Source: a bacterium (GTDB lineage Bacteria > Cyanobacteriota > Vampirovibrionia > Gastranaerophilales > Gastranaerophilaceae). Taken from it: a stretch of 5,647 nucleotides of DNA. The stretch is taken from contig JAKSUP010000101.1 in NCBI GenBank assembly GCA_024408905.1, positions 1 to 5,647 of the forward strand, read 5' to 3'. Position 1 is the first letter of the stretch, and each line of letters begins with the position of its first letter. Positions 1-5,484 of this stretch are shown here, piece by piece. A model generated the notes under the pieces. That model worked only from the letters and a program-made list of their open reading frames with translations, was not told where the DNA came from and ran no database searches. Position numbers and translations under genes: made by a program.

Positions 1-352
1 CTTCTAGCGTCCCAAATCCTCCGGCAACGGCGATTACTGCATCAGAAATTTCATCTAATTTTGCCTTGCGTTCTCTCATTCCTTTTGTGATAATAAATTC
101 TTTGCAATCTTCGGGGTTTGCAAAACCTTCCCTATTTGCAAATATTTCAGGCATTACAGCATAAACTTTGCTGCCGTTGTCTTTAGCTGCTTTAGCTGCG
201 GCATACATTGAACCTCTGTGACTGCCACCATAAACTAAGTCGTATCCGTTTTTTGCAATAACCTCTCCCATTTTCGCAGCTGCTTCATAATACAAATTAT
301 CCAAATCGTTTGATGCTGATGCAAATACGCAAATTCGTTTTATATTATTCAA
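1..352 (-). CDS. LOG-family (TIGR00730-like) phosphoribohydrolase, 3' end beyond the window
   Basis: Only the first 117 residues are present; the gene runs off the left edge. The protein starts NNIKRICVFASAS, the first beta strand of a Rossmann fold, followed by YGGSHRGSM (about residues 43-51), MRERKAKLDEISDAV (about 94-108) and AGGFGTLE (about 110-117). These match LOG-family signatures: the Arg-Lys of M-x-x-RK and the Glu of GGxGTxxE are the catalytic region. Characterised members hydrolyse nucleoside 5'-monophosphates (including cytokinin ribotides) to free base and ribose 5-phosphate in the cytosol; the substrate here is unknown. The first residue of the usual PGG motif is Ala. The start is TTG at 352: no ATG occurs in frame until about residue 28, and a GGAGGT ribosome site lies just upstream. 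It overlaps the end of the pilin-like gene by 8 bases, so it is probably translationally coupled to it. Family confident, exact function not. Confidence 0.88.
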   Translation of the reverse strand, partial: MNNIKRICVFASASNDLDNLYYEAAAKMGEVIAKNGYDLVYGGSHRGSMYAAAKAAKDNGSKVYAVMPEIFANREGFANPEDCKEFIITKGMRERKAKLDEISDAVIAVAGGFGTLE

Positions 353-923
353 AGTTACCTCCGATTAAGTAGTAGTTAGAGCAAAATAGCCCGGTCCCAT
401 TTCTAGAACAATCTTGTTTTTGAGTTTTTATGGCTTCATTTTTTCCAAATGGTTCAAACCTGTTCTCATAAATTTTCATTCCAAAAACATCTTTTCCCCA
501 AGTGTTAGGACCCAGAGTGCCATTAACATCATACATTAGTATTCCTTTTAAGTCATCATTGCTGTTTCCTTTAGTCATTTTAACAGCTAAAATGGCATTT
601 CCTTGAGTCAACTTATAATTATCAAATTGATATTCTTCATTTTGCCGTTTTCCATTTAAAAAAGATATTTTATACTTGTCAACGCTGTCTTTATATTCAT
701 TTGACAATACAGACAAGAACACCTCTTCAAAATTTTCATCAGAGGTTTTCTGTGTATTAATATAATGAAAAATGTTTTCGAAATCAGGTTGTACGCTTCT
801 CCATTTTGAAGTATTTTTAGCTTGCATTGTGTCGTCCATAGAAAGTGGTGCTACTAAAAATGCAACAATTAAAAATATAACGAGAAGAATTGTAACTTCA
901 ACTAAAGTAAACCCTTTTTTCAT
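345..923 (-). CDS. Type IV pilin / type II pseudopilin-like protein with class III leader
   Basis: 192 residues. The N-terminus is MKKG followed by FTLVEVTILLVIFLIVAFLVA, a class III (prepilin) signal: a short basic leader, predicted prepilin-peptidase cleavage after Gly4, Phe1 and Glu5 of the mature protein, then a hydrophobic helix to about residue 27. This predicts processing by PilD, inner-membrane anchoring, and a periplasmic or extracellular C-terminal domain of about 160 residues. That domain contains DVNGTLGPNTWGKDVFG (about 132-148) and Cys172/Cys181, which could form a disulfide. I recall this pattern from pilin-like proteins of Melainabacteria; that link is memory, not a search. 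The start is ATG at 923 with an AAAGGA ribosome site. It begins 11 bases after the PHP gene ends and overlaps the LOG gene, so it is embedded in an otherwise cytosolic, nucleotide-related operon. It could be a minor pilin, a type II secretion pseudopilin or a competence pseudopilin; no other pilus gene is visible. Confidence 0.85.
   Translation of the reverse strand: MKKGFTLVEVTILLVIFLIVAFLVAPLSMDDTMQAKNTSKWRSVQPDFENIFHYINTQKTSDENFEEVFLSVLSNEYKDSVDKYKISFLNGKRQNEEYQFDNYKLTQGNAILAVKMTKGNSNDDLKGILMYDVNGTLGPNTWGKDVFGMKIYENRFEPFGKNEAIKTQKQDCSRNGTGLFCSNYYLIGGNFE
357..362 (-). promoter_or_regulatory. Shine-Dalgarno site fixing the TTG start of the LOG gene
   Basis: On the minus strand GGAGGT occupies 362-357, with a four-base spacer before TTG at 352-350. 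It lies inside the last codons of the upstream pilin-like gene. It is the only strong ribosome site near this start, and it supports TTG initiation. Confidence 0.75.
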
Positions 924-934
924 AAAGTCCTTTC

Positions 935-1783
935 TTACGCCATATCAAGACGTTTCTTTTCTTGAATCATATTATCGTAAATCCATTCAGGTATGAAATT
1001 CTTGCCCAAAATAATTTGTCCGTTCATAATGTTTGGAGCATGAAAATCTGAACCACCTGTTACGATTAAGCCCAAAGACTCTGCCATAGATGAGAAGTAT
1101 TCTACAATAGCAGGGGAGTGTTTCCTGTGATATGCTTCAATTCCCCTTAGACCACAGTTCATTAAATCTTTTATCAATTTTTCTGCTATATCAATGTCAT
1201 AAGGATGCGCAATAACAGGAATTCCACCGGAATCATATATTACTTCAACGGCATCAAAAGGTGAAACCGTTTTACGTTCTACGTAAACAGGTGATGCTCT
1301 ATGAATGTATTTGCTGTAAGCTTCCATAACATTGCTTGTGCCACCTGCATTTGTTATGGCTTTTGCAATGTGAGGACGTCCGATACTGCCACCTTCAGCA
1401 ACCATATTTTTCACGTCTTCATAAGCAATTCTAATGCCTTCTTTTTTAGCTAAAAGACTTAGAATTTCTTTTGTTTGCTTTGTACGGGCTTGTTGCTGAG
1501 TAGCTAAAAGATTTTTGAAATCGCTTTTTTCTACATCAGGAAAGTATCCCAAAATGTGGACTTCGTAATCTTTATACAAAGTATTTACTTCGATTCCTTG
1601 TATAAGTTTTAAATCAACTTCTTTAGTTTTTAAATATTCTTTTGCGACATTATATGAAAGCACATTGTCATGGTCAGTGAGTGCTATCGCTTGCAGACCT
1701 GCATCAAGAGCTAAATCTACAATTTTTTCGGGAGAAAAAACTCCGTCAGAATAGTTGGTGTGAATATGGTAATCGCCCTTCAT
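935..1783 (-). CDS. PHP-domain phosphoesterase (TrpH/YciV-like)
   Basis: 282 residues, close to the usual size of the stand-alone PHP family typified by E. coli YciV (RNase AM) and the 3',5'-nucleotide bisphosphate phosphatase of Chromobacterium. All the metal-ligand motifs are visible: HIHTNYSDG (His6, His8, Asp13), LTDHD (Asp37, His38, Asp39), GIEVN (Glu65), His76, RPHIA (His138), IAHP (His193) and GGSDFH (Asp246, His248). This implies a cytosolic trinuclear-metal hydrolase. Characterised relatives act on pAp-type nucleotides and on 5'-phosphorylated RNA ends, shortening them 5'-3' and maturing rRNA; which activity applies here is not decided by sequence. The ATG at 1783 follows a strong AAGGAGGTG ribosome site (1788-1796). 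It lies 15 bases downstream of ymdB and 11 bases upstream of the pilin-like gene, inside the rny operon. Its position next to RNase Y favours an RNA or nucleotide substrate over an amino-acid pathway role, but that is inference. Confidence 0.9.
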   Translation of the reverse strand: MKGDYHIHTNYSDGVFSPEKIVDLALDAGLQAIALTDHDNVLSYNVAKEYLKTKEVDLKLIQGIEVNTLYKDYEVHILGYFPDVEKSDFKNLLATQQQARTKQTKEILSLLAKKEGIRIAYEDVKNMVAEGGSIGRPHIAKAITNAGGTSNVMEAYSKYIHRASPVYVERKTVSPFDAVEVIYDSGGIPVIAHPYDIDIAEKLIKDLMNCGLRGIEAYHRKHSPAIVEYFSSMAESLGLIVTGGSDFHAPNIMNGQIILGKNFIPEWIYDNMIQEKKRLDMA

Positions 1784-1798
1784 TCAGCACCTCCTTTA

Positions 1799-2650
1799 TC
1801 AACCGTCAGATTCAAGGTTGACCTCCTTTTCTGTTTCATTATTATCTACAAATAAATTAATTCTTTTAATATGTGTTGCACGCGTTCTATCAATAAGAAC
1901 TTCAACACCGTTAAGCTGCGCTTTGTTGCTTTGCGCAATTTCATATCTTTCAGGAAGGCTTGTTGACAGTCGTTTTAGTGAAGTTGAAAATTCCATTCCA
2001 ATTACACTGTCTGCTGCACCACAAAATCCTGCATCTGTGATATAAGCCATACCGTTACAGATTTGTTCATCAGCTGTCTGAACGTGAGTATGTGTGCCAA
2101 AGAAAGCTTTTACTAAAGAGTTTTCTTCAGTATTAAATTCCTTTGCTAAATATTTTGAAAAACAAATTTTTTCTGCTGTTGCTTCTGCATGAAAATCTAT
2201 AAAAATGTGTTGAACGCCATTTTCTTTTTGTTTTTCTATTTCTTGAACGACAATTTGCCAAGGAGAGTCAATAGGTGGCATAAAAACTCTGCCCAATGCG
2301 TTTATGACAGCAATTTTTTGACCTTTAACCTCGAAATTAGCAACTCCACTTCCGTCAGTGCCTGTAGGATAATTTATTGGACGAACGAGGTTTGTAACTT
2401 CGTTAATGTACTCATTAATGTCTTTCTTATCCCAAATATGGTTTCCTGATGTAAAACAATCCACTCCGGAATTGTTTAAATCCTCATAATTTTTCTTTGT
2501 TAATCCAAAGCCGTGTGATGCATTTTCTATGTTTGCGATAACAAAATCATATTCGTTTTTATGTTCTTCCAAAAACGATTTTACCACCAAGCGTCCTTGC
2601 CTGCCGGTTATATCTCCAAAAAATAAAATTTTTAATGTATCATTTGTCAT
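1799..2650 (-). CDS. ymdB: YmdB-family metallophosphoesterase (TIGR00282), cyclic-nucleotide phosphodiesterase
   Basis: 283 residues from the ATG at 2650. The metallophosphoesterase motifs appear in order: FGDITGRQGR (Asp13), ANIENASHG (Glu42, Asn43), SGNHIWD (Asn70, His71), DFHAEATAEK (His154) and GTHTHVQTAD (His187, His189). They match the di-metal ligands of Bacillus subtilis YmdB, which hydrolyses 2',3'-cyclic nucleotides in vitro and affects biofilm and motility gene expression. The protein is slightly longer than B. subtilis YmdB (about 264 residues), with an acidic tail NNETEKEVNLESDG that I do not recognise as a motif. The start is uncertain: a GTG at 2659 would add three residues, and neither start has a visible Shine-Dalgarno site. 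ATG is chosen because homologues begin only a few residues before the first motif, and because the GTG sits four bases from a stable hairpin. It follows rny directly, the same pairing as ymdA-ymdB in Bacillus. Confidence 0.93.
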   Translation of the reverse strand: MTNDTLKILFFGDITGRQGRLVVKSFLEEHKNEYDFVIANIENASHGFGLTKKNYEDLNNSGVDCFTSGNHIWDKKDINEYINEVTNLVRPINYPTGTDGSGVANFEVKGQKIAVINALGRVFMPPIDSPWQIVVQEIEKQKENGVQHIFIDFHAEATAEKICFSKYLAKEFNTEENSLVKAFFGTHTHVQTADEQICNGMAYITDAGFCGAADSVIGMEFSTSLKRLSTSLPERYEIAQSNKAQLNGVEVLIDRTRATHIKRINLFVDNNETEKEVNLESDG

Positions 2651-2660
2651 TTTTATCACA

Positions 2661-2686
2661 AATGGGGGAATTTTATTTCCCCCGTT
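2661..2686 (-). promoter_or_regulatory. GC-rich intercistronic hairpin between rny and ymdB
   Basis: A perfect seven-pair stem, GGGGGAA (2664-2670) against TTCCCCC (2677-2683) with a six-base loop, extends by two A-T pairs beyond one mismatch. It is the most GC-rich spot in an AT-rich stretch. On the minus strand the 3' arm is followed by ATTTGTGATAAAAATG, not a real U-run, so it is a poor intrinsic terminator. It more likely acts as a partial attenuator, an mRNA-stability or processing hairpin, or a modulator of ymdB translation, whose start is immediately downstream. The plus-strand reading also lacks a clear U-run. Confidence 0.6.
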
Positions 2687-2706
2687 ATTGTTACTTTATT
2701 TAAGTT

Positions 2707-4230
2707 TTATTTTGCAATTTCTGTTGCTCTGAATTCTCTAACAACGGTAACTTTTATTTGTCCTGGATAATCAAGCTCGTCTTCGATTTTCTTTGCAATA
2801 TCTCTTGCAAGTTTTTGTGATGCTAAATCATCAAACTGTTCAGCTTGAACGATTACGCGAACTTCTCTACCTGCTTGAACAGCGAAGGATTGCTTAATTC
2901 CTTCATAGCTGTTAACAATTTCTTCAATCTTTTGAAGACGTTTGATGTAAATTTCTAAAGTATCACGTCTTGCTCCCGGACGACCTGCTGATATTGCATC
3001 GGCCAATTTTACCAAAACTGCTTCTATGGTGTTAGCTGTAACGTCGTCGTGGTGAGCTTCGATTGCGTGAATAATTTCAGGCTTTTCTCCGTATCTTGAT
3101 GCAAGTTCTACACCAAGCTGAATATGAGTACCTTCTTGAGTTTGGTCAACAGCTTTACCTATGTCGTGCAATAATCCGGCTCTTTTTGCAGTATAAACAT
3201 TTGCGCCAAGTTCTGCAGCTAACATTCCTGCGATATGACCAACTTCGAGTGAGTGTTTAAGAACATTTTGACCATAACTTGTTCTGTAATACAGACGTCC
3301 GAGATTTTTTATAAGTTCTTTGTTTAACCCAACAATTCCCATATCAACGGCTGCATTTTCACCTTCTTTTAGAATTTTTTGTTCTACTTCTTCTCTTGAC
3401 TTTTCAACAGTTTCTTCAATTCTTACAGGGTGAATTCTGCCGTCTTGGATAAGTTTTTCTAATGCAATTTTTGCAATTTCACGTCTGACAGGATCGAAAG
3501 CTGAAAGTACAACAGCTTCAGGAGTATCATCAATAATTAAATCTACACCGGTTAGAGTTTCCAATGTCCTGATGTTACGACCTTCACGACCAATAATACG
3601 ACCTTTCATTTCATCGTTTGGTAATGAAACAACTGAAACGGTTGATTCAACAACTTGGTCCATCATGCAGCGTTGCATAGTTGTAGAAAGAATTTCTTTT
3701 GATTTTTCTAAAGCATTTTCTTTAATTTTTGCTTCATTTTCCCTTATTAATTGCATTTGTTCTTGAGCCAAATCGCTTTTTAATTGTTCAAGGAGCATAT
3801 TTTTAGCTTCTTCAGCAGTCATACCTGCAATTCTTTCAAGTTCTGCCGTATTTTTTTGGATAATTTCATCAAGCAAATCTTCTTTCTCGATGATTTTATC
3901 TTTCATTTTATCGAGTTCAACTTCTTTATCTGTAACTTCTTGAAGCTTTGTTTCAATCAAATCTTCTCGTTTATTTAGTTTGTTTTCAATAGCAGCAAAT
4001 TCGCGTCTGCGTTCTCTTTCATCTTCGTTTAATTGTTCTCTCTCATTGTGTAAAGCTTCTTTTGCTTTAATCATAGCCTCTTTTTGCAGAATAGATTCTT
4101 TTTCTTGTAAATCTTTCATACTTTGATTTGTTTGTTGTACGAGGTTTTTGTATTTAATTTTTTGAATGACAATTATAGCTGTCAGAACAACTGCAACAAC
4201 TATTGCCAAGGTGAATACTGTACTATTCAT
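2707..4230 (-). CDS. rny: Ribonuclease Y, membrane-anchored mRNA endoribonuclease
   Basis: 507 residues, near the usual size (B. subtilis RNase Y has 520). The domain order is complete: an N-terminal membrane helix (about 5-24, [17 protein letters not shown]), a long charged coiled coil (about 30-190), a KH RNA-binding domain with [10 protein letters not shown] (210-219), an HD domain with HSLEVGH (His326 region), LLHDIGK (His355-Asp356), AHHDD (His393-His394) and [15 protein letters not shown] (about 408-422), and the conserved C-terminal region ending near [13 protein letters not shown]. It cleaves single-stranded mRNA at the inner face of the cytoplasmic membrane, starting bulk mRNA decay and processing operon transcripts. 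The start chosen is the ATG at 4230, because AAGGTG at 4240-4235 sits four bases upstream; the TTG at 4233 would leave a one-base spacer. It heads a run of closely spaced genes (ymdB, PHP, pilin-like, LOG) and has its own leader of about 200 bases. Confidence 0.97.
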   Translation of the reverse strand: MNSTVFTLAIVVAVVLTAIIVIQKIKYKNLVQQTNQSMKDLQEKESILQKEAMIKAKEALHNEREQLNEDERERRREFAAIENKLNKREDLIETKLQEVTDKEVELDKMKDKIIEKEDLLDEIIQKNTAELERIAGMTAEEAKNMLLEQLKSDLAQEQMQLIRENEAKIKENALEKSKEILSTTMQRCMMDQVVESTVSVVSLPNDEMKGRIIGREGRNIRTLETLTGVDLIIDDTPEAVVLSAFDPVRREIAKIALEKLIQDGRIHPVRIEETVEKSREEVEQKILKEGENAAVDMGIVGLNKELIKNLGRLYYRTSYGQNVLKHSLEVGHIAGMLAAELGANVYTAKRAGLLHDIGKAVDQTQEGTHIQLGVELASRYGEKPEIIHAIEAHHDDVTANTIEAVLVKLADAISAGRPGARRDTLEIYIKRLQKIEEIVNSYEGIKQSFAVQAGREVRVIVQAEQFDDLASQKLARDIAKKIEDELDYPGQIKVTVVREFRATEIAK

Positions 4231-4234
4231 CAAG

Positions 4235-4242
4235 CACCTTTT
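4235..4242 (-). promoter_or_regulatory. Ribosome binding site that decides the rny start
   Basis: Minus-strand AAAAGGTG ends four bases before the ATG at 4230 and one base before the TTG at 4233. The spacing supports ATG initiation and excludes the extra N-terminal residue. Confidence 0.6.
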
Positions 4243-4273
4243 CTCTTTCTATTTTTTTATATATACACGACAT

Positions 4274-4296
4274 CTCGGCACATATAGCCTACCGAG
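4274..4296 (-). promoter_or_regulatory. Leader hairpin upstream of rny
   Basis: In the minus-strand RNA, CTCGGUA (4296-4290) pairs with UGCCGAG (4280-4274) through six Watson-Crick pairs and one G-U pair around a nine-base loop. The same position on the plus strand would be a C-A mismatch, so the fold favours the RNA read toward rny. It lies about 45 bases before the rny start. It has no U-run, so it is not a standard terminator. It could stabilise the leader or be a site for autoregulated decay; its function is unproven. Confidence 0.45.
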
Positions 4297-4370
4297 CAAC
4301 AATTAATTTATATTAAGAGTCTGATTATCGCATATATCCTCAAAAATTTACTATCTAATACTATAGTTAA

Positions 4371-4399
4371 ATCATACCATATTTTTAGATATTTGTATA
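4371..4399 (-). promoter_or_regulatory. Candidate rny promoter, extended -10 type
   Basis: On the minus strand TATGAT (4376-4371) is preceded by TG one base upstream (4379-4378), an extended -10 pattern. TATACA (4399-4394) lies 17 bases further up as a -35 (four of six match TTGACA). The predicted start near 4364 would give a leader of about 135 bases. The region is very AT-rich, so chance matches are likely, but the spacing is ideal and it lies in the only long gap upstream of the rny operon. Confidence 0.45.
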
Positions 4400-4406
4400 C
4401 AAATAT
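4389..4406. promoter_or_regulatory. Perfect 18-bp palindrome, possible operator
   Basis: ATATTTGTATACAAATAT reads identically on both strands with no spacer. It completely covers the -35 element of the candidate rny promoter, where a dimeric repressor could block transcription. No regulator gene is visible in the window and I do not recognise the site. Confidence 0.4.
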
Positions 4407-4436
4407 GAAGATAAGTAAACCTATTGACTCAGTCCC

Positions 4437-4997
4437 TTAATTAACGGCTTTTATAGCTCCCCATGCCCTAATGAACCCTTTTTCATACCTTATTAAGTAG
4501 TATCCACCTTCTTTTATATAGTCAATTGAGGCTTCCATGTGCAGATATTCTTTTTTAGGTTCGGTTGCTCCTGTTTTTGCATATTTTGCATCAATAACTT
4601 TTTGTATTTTAGCCTTGCGTTTTTTTGCTCGTTCTTCTTTTTTAAGCTCTTTTTTCTCTGATTTTGTTAAATTATCACGATATTTTTTAAGTTCGGATTG
4701 GTTTTCTGCAAGTTTAAAAACAGGAATTACGGCGATTAAATCTTTTGATTCGATTAAGTATAAAAATTCTTTGTCATTGGAAAGAGCCAATTCGTAATGC
4801 CCCGGTTTTATGAAATTTCCGTTGTAATCGGGGATATAGTCAACAATTGTTAAAGTCGGTTGTTCGTCGGTTGGAATTGAATACCTGTAGATGGCACTTT
4901 GTCCGACATCAAGTCCGGATTGGGTTAAAGGATATGGAGCTGAGGGTGTTAAAAAATCCAAATCCCTCATTGGAGGTACTAAAAGTCCTTCAATCAT
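4437..4997 (-). CDS. Unrecognised 186-residue protein encoded directly after rnpA
   Basis: I do not recognise the family. It has no signal peptide or membrane helix, so it is probably cytosolic. Three parts can be seen: an N-terminal half rich in Pro, Tyr and beta-prone segments (about 1-97, including IVDYIPDYNGNFIKPGHYEL and a hydrophobic KDLIAVIPVFKLAE); a very basic, helical central stretch (about 103-140, e.g. SEKKELKKEERAKKRKAKIQK), which could bind nucleic acid or form a coiled coil; and a C-terminal aromatic segment (about 157-186, IKEGGYYLIRYEKGFIRAWG). It is a real gene rather than chance: it is long, overlaps the rnpA stop by 8 bases, and its ATG at 4997 has a GGAG site (5008-5011). 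Translational coupling to rnpA is likely. Its place is one usually held by yidD/yidC in rnpA loci. A role in RNA or ribosome biology is only guilt by association. Confidence 0.75.
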   Translation of the reverse strand: MIEGLLVPPMRDLDFLTPSAPYPLTQSGLDVGQSAIYRYSIPTDEQPTLTIVDYIPDYNGNFIKPGHYELALSNDKEFLYLIESKDLIAVIPVFKLAENQSELKKYRDNLTKSEKKELKKEERAKKRKAKIQKVIDAKYAKTGATEPKKEYLHMEASIDYIKEGGYYLIRYEKGFIRAWGAIKAVN

Positions 4998-5343
4998 TGT
5001 TAATTATCTCCATAAGTTTTAAAACTGCAGAATTTATTTCGTCAAAATTTTTGTCCAATAATTTTGAAGATGCAACAAATATTAAAGACATAGGTTTTGG
5101 ATTAAAGTCATTGTTTTTAATATAAAGCCTGCAAGCTTCTCTCATAAGGCGTTTTATTCTGTTTCTTTTAACAGCGCGCTTGTGGATTTTTTTACTTACG
5201 ACAAACCCGATTTTAGTAACAAAATCTTCGGTTTTATTTTTCCCACAAAAAACTGTAATACCATTTTTGTGAACTGTTTTTCCGGTTCTGTAAGTGGCAG
5301 CAAATGCGCTGCGTTTTTTTAATCTGTATATGGTTTTGAGCAT
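4990..5343 (-). CDS. rnpA: Ribonuclease P protein component
   Basis: 117 residues, the normal size for this protein (about 110-130). It opens with LKTIYRLKKRSAFAATYRTGKTV, the typical N-terminus that contacts the pre-tRNA leader, has FVVSKKIHKRAVKRNRIKR, and carries the diagnostic RNR helix RAVKRNRIKRLMREACR (56-72, Arg60-Asn61-Arg62). It binds the RNase P RNA and aids 5' maturation of tRNAs. The ATG at 5343 gives the expected N-terminus, but no Shine-Dalgarno site precedes it: the leader is AT-rich and only about 30 bases long from the predicted promoter. No rpmH gene (ribosomal protein L34) lies upstream in the 304 bases available, although rpmH-rnpA is the usual bacterial pairing. The gene downstream overlaps its stop codon. 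Confidence 0.95.
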   Translation of the reverse strand: MLKTIYRLKKRSAFAATYRTGKTVHKNGITVFCGKNKTEDFVTKIGFVVSKKIHKRAVKRNRIKRLMREACRLYIKNNDFNPKPMSLIFVASSKLLDKNFDEINSAVLKLMEIINND

Positions 5344-5379
5344 AACAAAATAGTAGTCTAAATTGAGGTTTTTGTAAAT

Positions 5380-5408
5380 ATTATAAAAACTTTGTGTAAT
5401 TGTAACAA
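5380..5408 (-). promoter_or_regulatory. Promoter of the rnpA transcription unit
   Basis: On the minus strand, TTGTTA (5408-5403; four of six match TTGACA) and a perfect TATAAT (5385-5380) are separated by exactly 17 bases. Transcription would start near 5373, about 30 bases before the rnpA ATG. The -35 lies inside the small inverted repeat ATTGTAACAAT (5399-5409), which could be a regulator site. Confidence 0.65.
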
Positions 5409-5484
5409 TCTTTTAATAATTGAAAAAAGCAAAATGCTGACTATGATTGTATTACACAGGGAAAGTGTAAATATTTGTAACAAT
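5394..5484. repeat. Two copies of TTGTAACAAT, each preceded by GTGTAA
   Basis: The 10-mer TTGTAACAAT occurs at 5400-5409 and 5475-5484, each a near-palindrome (TTGT and ACAA arms). GTGTAA precedes the first directly (5394-5399) and the second at four bases (5465-5470). The inverse, TTACAC, is at 5452-5457 and 5591-5596. The first copy covers the rnpA -35. The composition is AT-rich, so chance is possible, but the pairing of both elements suggests binding sites. Confidence 0.35.

Noticed and set aside
772..996. Plus-strand open frame across the pilin/PHP junction
   Set aside because: It is antisense to two real gene ends, with no motif or initiation signal.
1818..2449. Plus-strand open frames opposite ymdB
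   Set aside because: They are antisense to a gene with complete catalytic motifs; their translations show no domain.
2661..2686. Intrinsic terminator ending the rny transcript
   Set aside because: The stem is good but neither strand has a proper U-run after it, and the following genes are tightly packed in the same direction.
3572..3978. Plus-strand open frames opposite rny
   Set aside because: They are antisense shadows of the well-supported RNase Y reading frame, with no ribosome sites or motifs.
4423..4436. Terminator after the unknown gene
   Set aside because: The inverted GACTGAGTC leaves a one-base loop and cannot fold; no U-run follows.
4537..5125. Plus-strand open frames opposite the unknown gene and rnpA
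   Set aside because: They are shadows of genes supported by overlap, ribosome sites and, for rnpA, the RNR motif.
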